This document shows, one piece after another, positions 12,621 through 24,789 of a stretch of DNA of 64,000 bases. The stretch spans positions 115,614,213-115,678,212 of the forward strand of contig CM035170.1 in NCBI GenBank assembly GCA_020205615.1, written 5' to 3'. Each line of letters begins with the position of its first letter. Position 1 is the first letter of the stretch. Both the position numbers and the translations under genes were made by a program. Source of the stretch: Panax quinquefolius (lineage: Eukaryota > Streptophyta > Magnoliopsida > Apiales > Araliaceae). The notes under the pieces were generated by a model. The model did no database searches and was not told the origin of the DNA. It was given only the letters and a program-made list of their open reading frames with translations.

Positions 12621-15016
12621 TAGGACGCCCCAAAATTAAGTATACGTCACCCATCTTGGGTCGCCACTTACATGGTACATAAATTCAAATAAAACTTACT
12701 AATATAACCTGCCGTAATAATACAATACGACATAAAGCGTGAGTTTGAATACAAATATTGTCTACTAGATATTATACAAACTCAAAAGGAGTCCTCATTA
12801 CTACTATTATCACACTATTTCACGAATAGTGAGGACTACTAATGCTATCCTCCGGACCATTACTCCGTTCCTCGACTCGTCCCCAATTATGTTCTCATTT
12901 TCTCAAGAGAATGTTGAAAGAAAGGGTGAGCTCAACTAGCCCAAAGAAGAAATATTATGACTAAGATAATGCGTAATAATTTATCATTAGCCTTCAACAT
13001 TGTTAAACCGATAAAATACAATAGACAACAAGTTTAATCTGCAGCTTGAATAAGCAATCCATTAAAAGAGTCAAGTAGAGAATAAAGTCTACTATCTTTT
13101 AGGTTTTAAAAGGTTTTTCATCATTGTTATAGCCGAGACTCATTTTAATAAATAATCCACATCATCGAATCACCCCTCACTACTACTGCCAAGGATATTC
13201 ATCAAATTATCAATGGTCACGACTATACCGAATCACCCCCGGTCATTATCATACCAAAATTATCCATCATCGCATTACAAAGCCACCGAGGACTTTTATC
13301 ACACCATTTATAACAAGCCATTGATTATACCGAATGATCCCCGGTCATAATCATACTAAGTTCATCTATACACGTAAAGTCAAGATAACATAATATAACA
13401 TGAGGATGATGACAATGACATAATAATTCAATAAAACAAGTTCAAGAATTATTTTATCCAGGAATTATTAAAGTCCAAATTGTTAAAATGATATCTGCTT
13501 TTGTAGAGTAAAATTCAAGAATGATCGGAAGAATATTTCCATGAAAAGATATTAGATGAAACGCAAATATCAAGGATATTCTACTAATTTCATGGAGTTT
13601 AGAAGTCAAAGTTTTAACTAATTGGGTATAATAAAGAATAGAATAACAAAAGAAATCACCATGCATGCAGATTGCAGATAAACAAAGTTATTCCAATGTA
13701 ATAATAATAACGGAACCAAAGTCGTGTGAAATTCACAATCACATGATGTTCAACAAGTAATAATAAAGATGGAACCGGATCCGGTGTAAAACACATGATA
13801 GGATATTCCAATGAATGATAAAGACGGAACCAGTCCCGGTAAAACACATGCATGTGATGTTCCAACAGAATAATAAAGAGCGGAACCAGTCCTGTAAAAC
13901 ACATGCATGTGATGTTCCAAAAAAAATAATAATAATAAAGACGGAACCAGTCCGTGTAAAAACACACATAGGATGTTCTAACGTAATAATAGAAGAATGT
14001 CACCAAGTATAGGGTAAACCACGATACAAAGTTATTCCAATGTAATAATAAGCAATGGAATAACAAATTTCTCTTCATGAATAAGAAAGAATAAACACCA
14101 CTTACTAGTACAACAAATAATATTCCCTACCTTTCAAGAACTCAATATCGAAAAGTGAAGTAAATAGAATACTTTTCTTCTTCTCTCTATAGATTTTCTC
14201 TATAGCTTTCTCTATAGTTTTCTCTCTAGAGTTTCAATTGAATTCGTAAGAAAATAATGAAGGAATGAGCTTCTATTTATAGGAAAATAGAATGCATAGT
14301 AATTAATCCATGAACTATTCAGATTGATTTACTTTAATCTGACTATCCATATTTAAAGCAAAATCTTTTAAATAAAATATCATATATTCTATTTATATAA
14401 AACATTTTACTATGCAAACACTATGCAACACTATACAAAACACTACGCAAAATACTATGCAACACTACGCATAATATAATATATTCTATTTATGTAATAA
14501 CTTTAATAAAGTATTTTGTTTTATATAAAAGATGTTTACATTTTATTACGTTAATAATACTTAATAAAACAAAACGTCATTATCGCTATAATAATTCATA
14601 TTATTAATCGACAATAATGGAATCAAACCTGAGTGACTTCTCACATAAAGATCAATAATCAATACCGTAGTGCATTACTTATGCAACCACACGACATCGT
14701 ACTTTTTACTACCGAGTAGTTCAACAAAGATCCACGGTAGAAACTTCCGCCGTTATTTCAATAAAATATTTTTGTTGTTTTCTCAATCCGACAATAATTT
14801 TGTGTGGGGTCCACCAATTATTGAGTAGTTATGCATTTAATATTCTCGCTAAACCGAATATTCCCCACCAATCGAATATAACATAACCACTTTGCATACT
14901 TTGCAAAATTTATAAATACTACCCACAACTATAATATTATCTCAAATTCACACCATAATATTGAAAAATTATTTCAACAAAATTTAAATCTTTATTGATA
15001 AAACTGGGGTCTCACA
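12621..15016 (-). mobile_element. A2: solo LTR-A with perfect 5-bp target duplication
   Basis: A 2.4-kb LTR with taggacgcccc at one end and ggggtctcaca at the other, without internal sequence. The pentamer aaccg is directly repeated outside both ends (12616-12620 and 15017-15021). Inside are the 64-bp minisatellite (13650-14060, reverse), a reversed TATA box (tctatttatagg, 14272-14283) and actatgcaa-type repeats (14400-14475). Intra-element LTR recombination is the usual origin of such solo LTRs. It separates the B2 primer-binding site from the B2 5' LTR. Confidence 0.9.
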
Positions 15017-15021
15017 AACCG

Positions 15022-17770
15022 CGACGCCCCAAAATAGGTATACATCACCCATTCCGAGTTGTCAATACATGGTATGTAAACAACTACAACTTTATTATTA
15101 CAACAAGAAATCTGTGAGTTTGAATACAAATATTATCTTCTAGATAATATCTATACTCAAATAAATCCTCATCACATTTATCGATACATTATTTTACAAA
15201 AATGGTGAGGACTCATGAACAATTCTTTCTAAAACCTTCATTCCATACCCACACTGCATTTCATTTATATTCTCGCCTCCCGAGAAGAAAAAATGGAACA
15301 AAAAGGAAAAGGGTGAGCTCAACTAGCCAAAGAAAGAATATTATGACTAAGATAATATACAACAAATTACCGTTAGTCTTCAACAGGGAAAATCTAATAG
15401 AATACAATAGACAAACAAATTTTAAATCAATATTCGCATTGGAAATAATAATTCATTAGAAGAGTTAAGTAGAGAATGCAAACTACTATCTTCTATGTAT
15501 TTAATTTAAAAGTTCATCGCTCATCTTTTATCCCCGTAACATCAATCAATATACATATCGAATCAAATATTCATCTTTGCACTATGTGCCAAAGATATTC
15601 ATCGATTAGTCATGTTTATCTAAACACTGCTCATCTTTGCACTACTACTACCAAAGATATTCTTCAGAAATCATTCATCTTTCAGACTACAATGCCAAAG
15701 ATATTCAATAATATCATCATTTAAGACCGAGGATGATGAAAATATTTTTTAAAGAAACGAATCCAAGTGAAACAAAATGACAAGGATTAAGGATTAAGGA
15801 TTCGTGACATTTTTGTTTTATCCATGTTCAAAAATACCTCAAAAATAATCATAGTGGTGTAAAATTCAAGAATGATCAAAAACATGGATACAATCAAAGC
15901 TAGTATCCGTAATAGATATTTGGACAAAAAGAAGAAATTTTATTTTTTATTGAATAAGACCAGATACGTGAATAAGGTCAGATACGTGAATAGTGCCGAG
16001 ACACGTGAATAGTAACTCAGACACCAAAAGATAGAAATTCCACAAAAAAACATCTTCACGCTTCATGAATAAGACTTCGTGAATAAGAACTCGTGAATAG
16101 TAACTCATGAATAAGAACTCGTGAATAAGAACTCATGAATAAGAACCCCGACATGAAAAAGTTCCAAATTTGATAAAAAGTTCCAACCAATATTTCAAAG
16201 ATAATGATATTGAAGAAATAATATCATTCGAGAAGAAAATAACATCCCTTACCTCGAAAGATTAAGACTTTTAAATTGAAATCTAGTATATAGTCTTTGA
16301 AGGAAACTTCAAGCACCGTCTAACAATACTCAAAGTATACTCAAAATACTCACAAGAATACGCCGATAATATAGAGAGAAAACTTCAGTTTTCGGTGTGA
16401 TTTTCAATTCTAACCCAAGACCCTATTTATAGGAAAACGCTAGAACACCAAAGTTAGTAAAATTTAATATAATATTAATATATATATTAAGATTTCTACG
16501 CCCACCTTCCTAGATCTGATCTCAGCTCATTATACACATGTTGTAGCCCACAAAACAAACAAAAAACGTTTTTATTATTTAAAATATTTTAAACTTCCAA
16601 AAATCAATTATTTTGAGCTTCTAACTTCAATAATTCATAATAAATAGCCCTTCTATCAGAAAATTGAATCTCATGAGTTTTTATAGGAAATTCAATTCTC
16701 TACAACTTTGCAGAAGAAAGTTTTTCCAAATTCCAAACAGAAATTGACCGAAATCCACAAACGGGGGATTTTACAGGCTATAATCAAATTTTAGTCAATA
16801 AATGGGGTCCACTGATATGTTTAACATGTTTTAAACATTTATTGCAACAAAAATACTCTTTCTCCTTGTATACTCATATATCCCACATTCGTTGTAAAAA
16901 TATCACCATTATTATATTATTAAAATATAATAATATATTTAAAAGAATTATTTTATCGTAAAAAGATAAAATTTCAATTTTCAACAATTGTCACATTAAA
17001 ATTTTCTCCATCTATATCCACATAAAATCAATTTTTCATCATCATATGAATCAATAATTAATTATTCACAAATAATATTACTGTAATCACAATATCGACA
17101 ACTAAAGCGGTTCCTGTGAGAAGGGGCTTTCAATAAGAATTTCTCCTCATTGGCCGTAATTAGGTGACCAAACCTCTCCTCAGATGTAACTTTCTAGACA
17201 TTGCCAATAATGTTATCTAATAATATTATTCAGATAATATGAATTATTGCTTCGATAATAAAAAAATACCGTGTAATGACAATTATCAAACAACAAAGAA
17301 TATAAAATATCAACGCAAAGAATTATTAAATCAATAAAATAATCAATAAAGAATTATCGTAACCATTATCGAAAGTAAAGGCCTTCTTACGTAAGAATCA
17401 ACAATTGGTGCAATACCGTAGTGCTTCGTGTTTTTAACCACCGAAAGTATTGTAATAAAGATTAATTCAGAATAACTACAACCGCTATTTTTAAATAACT
17501 TATATTTGTCGTTTTCTTCATCCAATCGCTTTCACATGGGCCCACACACGCCATCGGTCAGGTGCATTTAATATTCTCCACAAAGATTTAATATTCCATT
17601 TACCAAACTAATATTCCCTAACAACAATGAATATTTTATAACCACTTGCTTATTTTGAAATATTCATGATTTTACCCCTAACTATCCACATTAATCAAAT
17701 TAACCATTACTATTTCAAAATAATAAATAGAGAAAATTAAATTTCATTAATAATAAGTTGGGGTCTTACA
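15022..17770 (-). repeat. B2 5' LTR (LTR-B)
   Basis: 2.75-kb LTR closely matching 5127-7855 along its whole length, including the ccaaagatattc repeats (15590-15710), the gaatagtaac array (15955-16150) and the reversed TATA box (about 16424). It ends gtcttaca at 17770, followed by the tatat target duplication. Confidence 0.85.
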
Positions 17771-17775
17771 TATAT

Positions 17776-19053
17776 TACAAATTCTCTACGCACACTTAGC
17801 ATCTGAAATCAGCAATCTTAACACATGTTAAATGAGTCCCAACAATGTAAAAAAACATTTTTGTAATTAAAAATATTTTAAACTTCCAAAAATTAATTAT
17901 TTCGGAGCTTCAGAACTTCAATAATTCATAATAAATAGTCCTTTTATCAGAAAATTCGAAACTCGCGACTTTTTATAGGAAATTCAATTCTCTACAACTT
18001 TGCAGAAGAAAGTTTTTCCAAATTCCAAACAAAAATTGACCTAAATCCACAAACGGGCGATTTTACAAGCTATAATCAAATTTCAGTCAATAAATGGGGT
18101 CCACCGACTTGTTTAACATGTTTTAAACATTTATTGCAACAAAAATACTCTTCCTCCTCGTATACTCATATATCCCATATTCGTTGTAAAATATCACCAT
18201 TATTATATTATTAAAATATAATAATATATTTAAATGAATTATTTTATCGTAAAAGATAAAATTTCAATTTTCAACAATTGTCACATTAAAAATTTTCTCC
18301 ATCTATATCCACATAAAATCAATATTTTCTCATCATATGAATCAATAATTAATTGTTCACAAATAATATTATGTAATCACAATATCGATAACCGTGCAGG
18401 TTCAGGGAAAGATGGGGCTTTCCAATAAGAATTTCTCCTTCATGGTAGCAAGCAATTAGTGACCAAACCTCTCCTTAGTATGTAACTTTCTAGACATTGC
18501 CAATAATGTTATCTAATAATATTATTAGGATAATATGAATTATTGCTTCGATAATGAAAATATCGTGAAATGACAATTATCAAACAACAAAGAATATAAA
18601 ATATCAACGCAGCAATTATTAAATCAATAAAATATCGAACAAGAATTATCGTAACCATTATTGAGTAGTGCCTTCTTACGTAAGAATCAATAATTGGTGC
18701 AATACTGGTATCTTCTTGTGTTTTAACCAAGAGTATTTTAACAAGATATCTGCATAACAACTACTGTTGTTATTTTTAAACAACTTATATTTGTCGTTTC
18801 TTCATCCATCGCTTTCAGTTATGGGGCCCACACATGGTTCTGCTACCGTAAATGCGAATATTCACGATGTCGAATATTCCACGACCAAACGAATATTCCT
18901 CGACAATAATGAATATTTTAAAACCACTTGCTTATTTTGAAATCTTTGCGTATTTTACCCCTGACTATCCACATTAATCAAATCAACCCTTACTATTTCA
19001 AAATAATAAATAGAGAAAATTAAATTTCATTAATAATAAGTTGGGGTCTTACA
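17776..19053 (-). mobile_element. B1 5' LTR (LTR-B), second part
   Basis: Continues the LTR interrupted at 5126: it starts ttacaaattctctacg, the sequence that follows atatata in the uninterrupted LTR-B (reverse of 30530-30560), and ends ggggtcttaca at 19053. It matches 16500-17770 base for base over long runs. The end at 19053 is the outer end of B1, inserted in a plus-strand LTR-B (B0). Confidence 0.85.
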
Positions 19054-19224
19054 GTTATAAAATATTCATTATTATCGGGGAATATTCGTTTGGTCGTGGA
19101 ATATTCAGATTTGTTTGGGAATATTCGCATTGACGTCATAATTTTCATGGCCCCATAACGGAAAACGATTGGATGAAGAAAACGACAAATATAAGTTGTT
19201 TATAAATAACGGCGTAGTTGTTAC
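19054..19224 (+). mobile_element. B0: plus-strand LTR-B, first part
   Basis: Matches 60596-60770 of the complete plus-strand LTR-B (gttataaaatattcatt, ggaatattcgtttggtcg, gaagaaaacgacaaatataag). The first ~130 bp of the LTR are missing because B1 sits there. It is cut again at 19224 by element A3 and resumes after 29520. Confidence 0.8.
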
Positions 19225-19865
19225 TGTAAGACCCCAGCTTTTACAAATAAAGATGAATTTTCTATAAATATTATTTTTGAATATTATGGAATAAATTTGA
19301 TATAATGTTATAGTTGTGGGTAATATTTATAAATTTTGAAAAGTAAGCAAATTGTTATAAAATATTCGTTTCATTGGGAGAATATTCGTATTTTACTCAA
19401 TCATTTGTGGACCCCAGCGGAAGTATTATCGTAGTTAGAAAAGCGACAAAATTATCTTTCTATAAAAATAACTACGGAGGTGTTACCGTTAAAACTGTTG
19501 AACTACCCTTGGTAAAGTACAAGAATGTCGCGTGGTTGCATAAGAAAGACACACCAGATTGATTATTGATGCTTACGTGAGAAGTCACTTAATTTATACT
19601 CAATTATTCATACAAGAATCACGCATCATATCTATTATATTATTGATTCAATTATTGTCACAAGATCATCTCGTATAATATGTTATATTATTAATTGAGA
19701 CGACAAGTTATAAATGATTAATAATTGTTGAAAGATTAAAAATGTGTTGATAAAATGATTTGCGGTAATATTTATTCAATCCTTGATGTATATAAAGAGT
19801 CTGTTATGAGACGTTTGTAGTAAGTTTGATTATTTTATGGGGGGCCCATATGTCATCATCTAAGA

Positions 19866-20050
19866 GTCTTTTTGTCAATAGTAATTACCTTTGTGAATAG
19901 TAATTACCTTCGTCAATAGTATTTACCTTCGTCAATAGTAATTACCTTTGTGAATAGTAATTACCTTCGTCAATAGTATTTACCTTCGTCAATAGTAATT
20001 ACCTTTCGTCAATAGTAATTACCCCTTCGCAAATAGTAGTTGTCCTTCAA
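19866..20050 (+). repeat. U3 tandem repeat (gaatagtaattacctt) upstream of the TATA box
   Basis: About nine units of 19-20 bp, alternating gtcaatagtaattacct and gtgaatagtaattacctt, ending about 140 bp before the TATA box. The same array is in the 3' LTR (27440-27640) but not in A1 or A2, where GCATAGT-type repeats hold that position. Confidence 0.8.
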
Positions 20051-20186
20051 TATTACCAAGAGTTAATCGCTCTTTGATTGTTCCAAAGGTTAATTACCCT
20101 TCATGAAATAGTAGTTGTCTCTTCAATATTACCAAGAGTCATTTTGACCCTTCGTTAGTACACTCAAGAGCTACCCTCGCTTTTTC

Positions 20187-20195
20187 TATAAATAG
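20187..20195 (+). promoter_or_regulatory. TATA box of the A3 5' LTR
   Basis: tataaatag, conserved at 27771-27779 and in reverse at 14274-14282. It is followed by gctcattccttcatta and an agagagaaa-rich leader, typical of a plant LTR promoter and transcript start. Confidence 0.7.
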
Positions 20196-21943
20196 AAAGC
20201 TCATTCCTTCATTATTTCTTATTTAATTCATCAAACTCTCTAGAGAGAAACTATAGAGAGAAAGAAGAAAAAAGTATTCTCGCTACTTCACTTTTCCAAT
20301 ATTCATTCTTCTAAGGTAGGGAATATTATTTGTTGTACCCGTAAGGGGTGTTATTCTTTCTTATTCATGAAGAGAATCGTTGTTATTCCATTTCTTATTA
20401 TTCATTGGAATAACTTTGTATACGCTGGCCTACCCTATACTTGGTGACATTCTTCATTATTCTCATTGGAACATCCTGTCATGGTGTTTTACACAGGACA
20501 CGGTTCCGCCTTTTTTATTATTATTCTGTTGGAATATCGTATTCGTGTGTTTTACACCGCACTGGTTCCATTTTTATTAAAAGTTTTATTATTACGTTCG
20601 GAATATCCTCGTCTGCATAAGTATATCTGTGGGACTGGTTCCATCATTTATTATTCTGCATTTATTATTCATTGGAACATCCGCTTGTGTGAATTTCACG
20701 ACGATTCGGTTCCGTTATTATTATTATGTTGGAATAACTTCGCCTGCATATGCGATTCCATCGCATTTATGGTGATTTCTTTTGTTATTCCATTCTTTAT
20801 TATACCCAAATAAGTTAAAACTTTGACTTTTATACTCCATGAAATTAGTAGAATATCCTCGATATTGCGTTTCATCCAAAGATCTTTTCATGGAAATATT
20901 GTTCGATCATTTTTAAATTTTACTCAACAAAACAAAGATCATGTTGACAATTGGACGTTAATAATTCCTCGGATAAAATAATTCTTGAACTTGTTTTATT
21001 GAATTCTTATATCATTGTCATCATCCTCATGTTTATATTATGTTGAAAGTCATCTGTGGCCTCGTAGTGCATAGATGGACTTGGTATGATTATGACGAGA
21101 GACTATTCTTTGTAATCATGACCGTAATGTTACAAATGATGTGATGAAAGTCATCTGTATTCAGAAGTGCATAGATGGACTTGGTATGATTATAACCAGA
21201 GACTATTGATTGTAATCATTAACCGTAATGTTACAAATGATGTGATAAAATCCTCTCGATTAGTAGTAGTGCATTGATGGACGATTGTTGGCATGATCAT
21301 GACTATTAATGAATACACAACTATTCTTCGCTCAGTGAGTGCATGAATAATTGTGGTCGTGATACTAAAGAATATCCTTGGTCAGAAGTGCGGGGGTGAT
21401 TCGATGATGTGGAATATTTATTAAAGTTTCGAGTCTCATTTATAATGATGATGAAAAACCTTTTAAATCATAAAAGATAGTAGATTTTATTTTCTACTTG
21501 ACTCTTTTAATGGATTGCTTGATCCGCCGCAGATTAAACTTGATGCTCATTGTATTTTATCGTTTAACATTGTTGAAGGCTAATGATAATTTATTTTGCA
21601 TTATCTTAGTTATAATATTTCTTCGCTAGCTAGTTGAGCTCACCCTTTCTTTCACCGCTCTTCGTGAAATGAGAATATAGGGGACGAGTTGGGGAGCGGA
21701 GTAATGGTCGAGAGGATAGCATTAGTAGTCCTCACTATTCTCGTGAAATAGTGTGATAATAATTGTAATGAGGACTCCTTTTGAGTTTGTATAATATCTA
21801 GTAGACAATATTTGTATTCAAACTCACGCTTTATGTCGTATTGTACACGCTTACGCTTATATTAGTAAGTTGTATTTAAATTCGTACTACGTATTCGACT
21901 ACCCAAGATGGGTGATGTATACCTAATTTTGGGGGCGCCATAA

Positions 21944-21962
21944 ACAGTATCGAGCTTTAGGA
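21944..21962 (+). promoter_or_regulatory. A3 primer-binding site
   Basis: acagtatcgagctttagg directly after the LTR end is a degenerate initiator-Met tRNA site, in the position matching 12598-12615 (reverse). Confidence 0.5.
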
Positions 21963-22117
21963 TATGATCCCTGGCTAAGATGTGAGAATAGTACTAGGAG
22001 GGAGAGACGGGGAATACCTTCGCTTAGTATATGACCTACCTAAGTTTATGTGCTATTTTATTGGTCGATCGTAATATAGGATAATTTGTTACATGTCAAT
22101 TAACCTTTTGTTTTGTG

Positions 22118-23300
22118 GCAAGATTCTGAAAATGACATCGAGAATGTTGAGAATAAGAATGGAGCACAAAGCGATCGTTGATTCACCACATATCAATAAT
22201 CGGGATAATGTGCATCGAAGGCGACAATCCTCATGCAAACAACAACACCGACCAAATGATGAATGATCAAATGTTCAGAGGCTTTATGCAATTTATGCAA
22301 CAAAGAAAGCAGAGAGCGACTCTCGCCCAAAACGTAGGTGGAAACACGAAAACTCTCGGCGGCCACCGCTAAACAATTCAAGGAGCTGGGACCACCGGAG
22401 TTTAAGGGAGAGCCAAAACCACTTGGCGGAAGCATGGATAAAGCAGATTACCAAGATATTTGATGTCTTGGGATGCTCCGAGGAGCAAAAGGTTCCTTTC
22501 ACGCCTTTATGTTACGCGGAGAGGCGACATTTTGGTGGGAATCGGTTAAACGACTCAACCTCTTTGTCTTATCTTGGGAGAAGTTCCAGAGTCGTTTCAA
22601 CGACAAATACTTTCCGAAAGTATTCGCCATAATGAAGAAGGTGGAGTTTATCAAGTTGGAACAAAATAATATGACCGTGTCGCAATACGAGGCAAAATTT
22701 CATGGAGTTATCACGGTTTCGTCCCCACTGGTGGATAAATGAAGAGAGAATGGCGCAAATGTTTTTAAGAGGTTTGAAGTCGGAGATACGCCAACATCTT
22801 ATTTCTCATAAACCGTGTTTGTATTCGGATGTTGTAAATAGGGCTCGCTTAGTGGAGCGCGATAACGAGTCAACGCGAACTAAAAAGAGAGCAAACGACA
22901 AAATTATAATACCAAATGAGAGAGTAGTCATGAAGCGGTGACAACAAGCGTGGAGGAATCAACGGGCGCATATGGTAACCACTTCGGTGGTAATCAGGGC
23001 CAAAACAATAAGAATGGACATTTCAAGAAAAGGAGATTCAACAATGATGGAAAGACGTCAGCACCAGCACCCGTTGTTAAGGAAGGAGAAAGACCACCTA
23101 TCATATGCTTCAAATGCGGAGGAGAGGGACACATCAGTCCGAACTTCGCCATGCCGTCCAAAGCATGTTATAATTGTGGAAGAGAAGGTCACTTAGATCG
23201 ATTTTATTGTTTCATCAAGACAAATTCAACTAGGATGGAGGCACCAAAAGCGGTTCGGAAAAGTCAAAACCCAGAGTGGAGGGAGGCGTTTGTTGTGACC
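22118..23300 (+). pseudogene. A3 gag with zinc knuckles, frameshifted
   Basis: Blocks in order: ENDIENVENKNG (about 22128), DQMFRGFMQFMQQ, WIKQITKIFDVLGC (22430-22480), FNDKYFPKVFAIMKK and FIKLEQNNMTVSQYEAKF, RMAQMFLRGLKSEIRQHL (22745-22800), a basic Lys/Arg/Asn-rich segment, then CFKCGGEGHI (23106) and CYNCGREGHL (23166). The blocks are in at least three frames, so Gag is not made intact. In live elements Gag forms the particle and the knuckles bind RNA. The last Cys of the first knuckle reads as Phe. Confidence 0.85.
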
Positions 23301-23309
23301 TCCCAGAGA

Positions 23310-23760
23310 GCAAGGAACCCGAATGAGGTCATCACGGGTAAGCTTATCATAAACTCTAATGAAGTCTATACTTTATTTGATCCGGTTCTACCCATTCTTT
23401 TATTTCTCCTACTTGCGGCTCATCGATTAAATTTGACTACGGAGAAATTAGACTTTGACTTATCTCTGTGGAAACTTCGTTGGGAGAAACCTTCATTACA
23501 TTCAATCGCTTATAAGTCTTGTTTGGTTCAAATCGCACCCTCACATTACCCGTCGATCTTATTTCATTAAAAATACTTGCATTTGACGTGATTCTAGGGA
23601 TTGATTGGTTAACTACTTATCATGCAAAAATTGATTGTTTTTCGTAAGGTTGTTAGCTTTCATATTCCTAATCAACCTATTATGCTTAATTCAAAAGACC
23701 AAACCATTAAAATCAATCACGGTCATCTCAAGCCATAAAGCTATTCGTTTATTGAAAAAC
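23310..23760 (+). pseudogene. A3 aspartic protease, active site frameshifted
   Basis: After the knuckles, an ITGKLIINSNEVYTLFD segment leads to the active-site region at 23376-23392 (tttgatccggttctacc). A single missing base there changes the usual D-S-G reading to D-P-V and destroys the site. Downstream, ILAFDVILGIDWLTT-type sequence (23570-23620) continues the domain in another frame. In active elements this enzyme cuts Gag-Pol. Confidence 0.75.
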
Positions 23761-23929
23761 GGATGTCAAGCTTTCTTAGCTCATGTCACGATTTAAACAA
23801 AATTACGCCGGTTTTGAACGATATTTCTATTGTTAATAAATTTCTGACGTATTCTCAAGAACTTCCCGGCCTACCCCCCGAGAGCGTGAAATTAAATTTT
23901 GTATCGACCTTGAACCCCAGACAAAACCT

Positions 23930-24700
23930 ATTTCCAAAGCCCCATATCGAATGGCTCTATTGAACTTCGTGAGTTAAAGACCCAACTACAGGAATTGTTA
24001 GACATCGACTTTATTCGTCCTAAGTACTTCTCCTTCGGGGTGCTCCTGCTCTATTCGTGAAGAAGAAAGATGGGAGTACGCGACTTTGTATTAATTATCT
24101 GGAGTTGAATCATGTCACCATCAAAAATAGGTATCCATTGCCACGTATTGATGACTGTTTAACCGACAGTAAGGAGCCAAATTCTTTTCAAAGATTGATC
24201 TTCGTTAGGATATCACCAATTGAAGATTAGAATCACGACATTCCAAAGACGGCTTTCGTAACTCGATGACGGGCATTATGAATTCCTAGTCATGTCCTTT
24301 GGATTGACTAATGCTCCGCCGCCTTCATGGATATGATGAACCGAGTATTCAAGGAATATTTAGATCACTTTGTGGTCGTCTTTATTGATGACATCCTTAT
24401 TTATTCCAAAAGCCGTGAAGATCATGAGCAACACTGAGGTCGACACTCCAAAAGCTTCGTGAATATAAGCTTTATGCCAAGTTGAAGAAATGCGAGTTCG
24501 GCTTGAAGAAGTAGCATTCCTCGGCACGTGGTATCAAGTCATGGAATATCCGTTGACCCAAAGAAAGATTGAAGCTATTCAAAGTTTGGGAACAACCTAA
24601 ATCGATGACCCAAGACGTAGCTTTCTCGGTTTAAATTTGGTTATTATCGGAGATTCGTGGAAGGATTTTCTCGAATCGCTACTCCATCGACTTAATTGAC
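23930..24700 (+). pseudogene. A3 reverse transcriptase, frameshifted
   Basis: Blocks: [13 protein letters not shown] (23965-24000), [20 protein letters not shown] (24047-24105), [23 protein letters not shown] (about 24280-24315), and [13 protein letters not shown] with the catalytic FIDD at 24381-24392. At least five single- or double-base losses break the frame. The block set and FIDD place it with chromoviruses. It would copy element RNA to DNA. Confidence 0.82.
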
Positions 24701-24789
24701 TCGAAAAGATACAAAGTTCGAGTTAGAGCGAAGAATATGAGAAGAGTTTTCAAGAACTCAAGAGGAGACTTATTTCAAAGACTGCTCGA

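Larger units (their letters stand above)
5127..17770 (-). mobile_element. B2: complete Tekay-type LTR retrotransposon, nested in B1
   Basis: A 12.6-kb minus-strand Ty3/gypsy element. Its LTR-B copies are at 5127-7855 (3') and 15022-17770 (5'). The outer ends are tgtgacgcccc and gtcttaca, and both flanks carry tatat (5122-5126 and 17771-17775), which shows a single insertion event. The internal region reads in reverse gag, protease, RT, RNase H, integrase, chromodomain. A solo LTR-A (12621-15016) is inserted at the primer-binding site. All coding frames are broken. Confidence 0.85.
19225..21942 (+). repeat. A3 5' LTR (LTR-A)
   Basis: Begins tgtaagacccc and ends near ggggcgccata. U3 carries a run of ~19-20 bp units (19870-20045), then a TATA box tataaatag (20187-20195). 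Downstream are the 64-bp minisatellite (20370-20760) and ~85-bp repeats with gtagtgcatagatgg (21050-21240). Its pair is 26769-29520. Confidence 0.88.

Noticed and set aside
12621..15016. LTR-A here as the true 5' LTR of the B2 element, making B2 a hybrid with LTR-A and LTR-B
   Set aside because: The aaccg repeat on both sides and a complete LTR-B beyond it, with tatat at the outer ends, show a later solo insertion instead.
19866..20050. CRISPR-like regularly spaced repeats
   Set aside because: The units are adjacent without unique spacers, lie in a plant LTR U3, and recur in the partner LTR.
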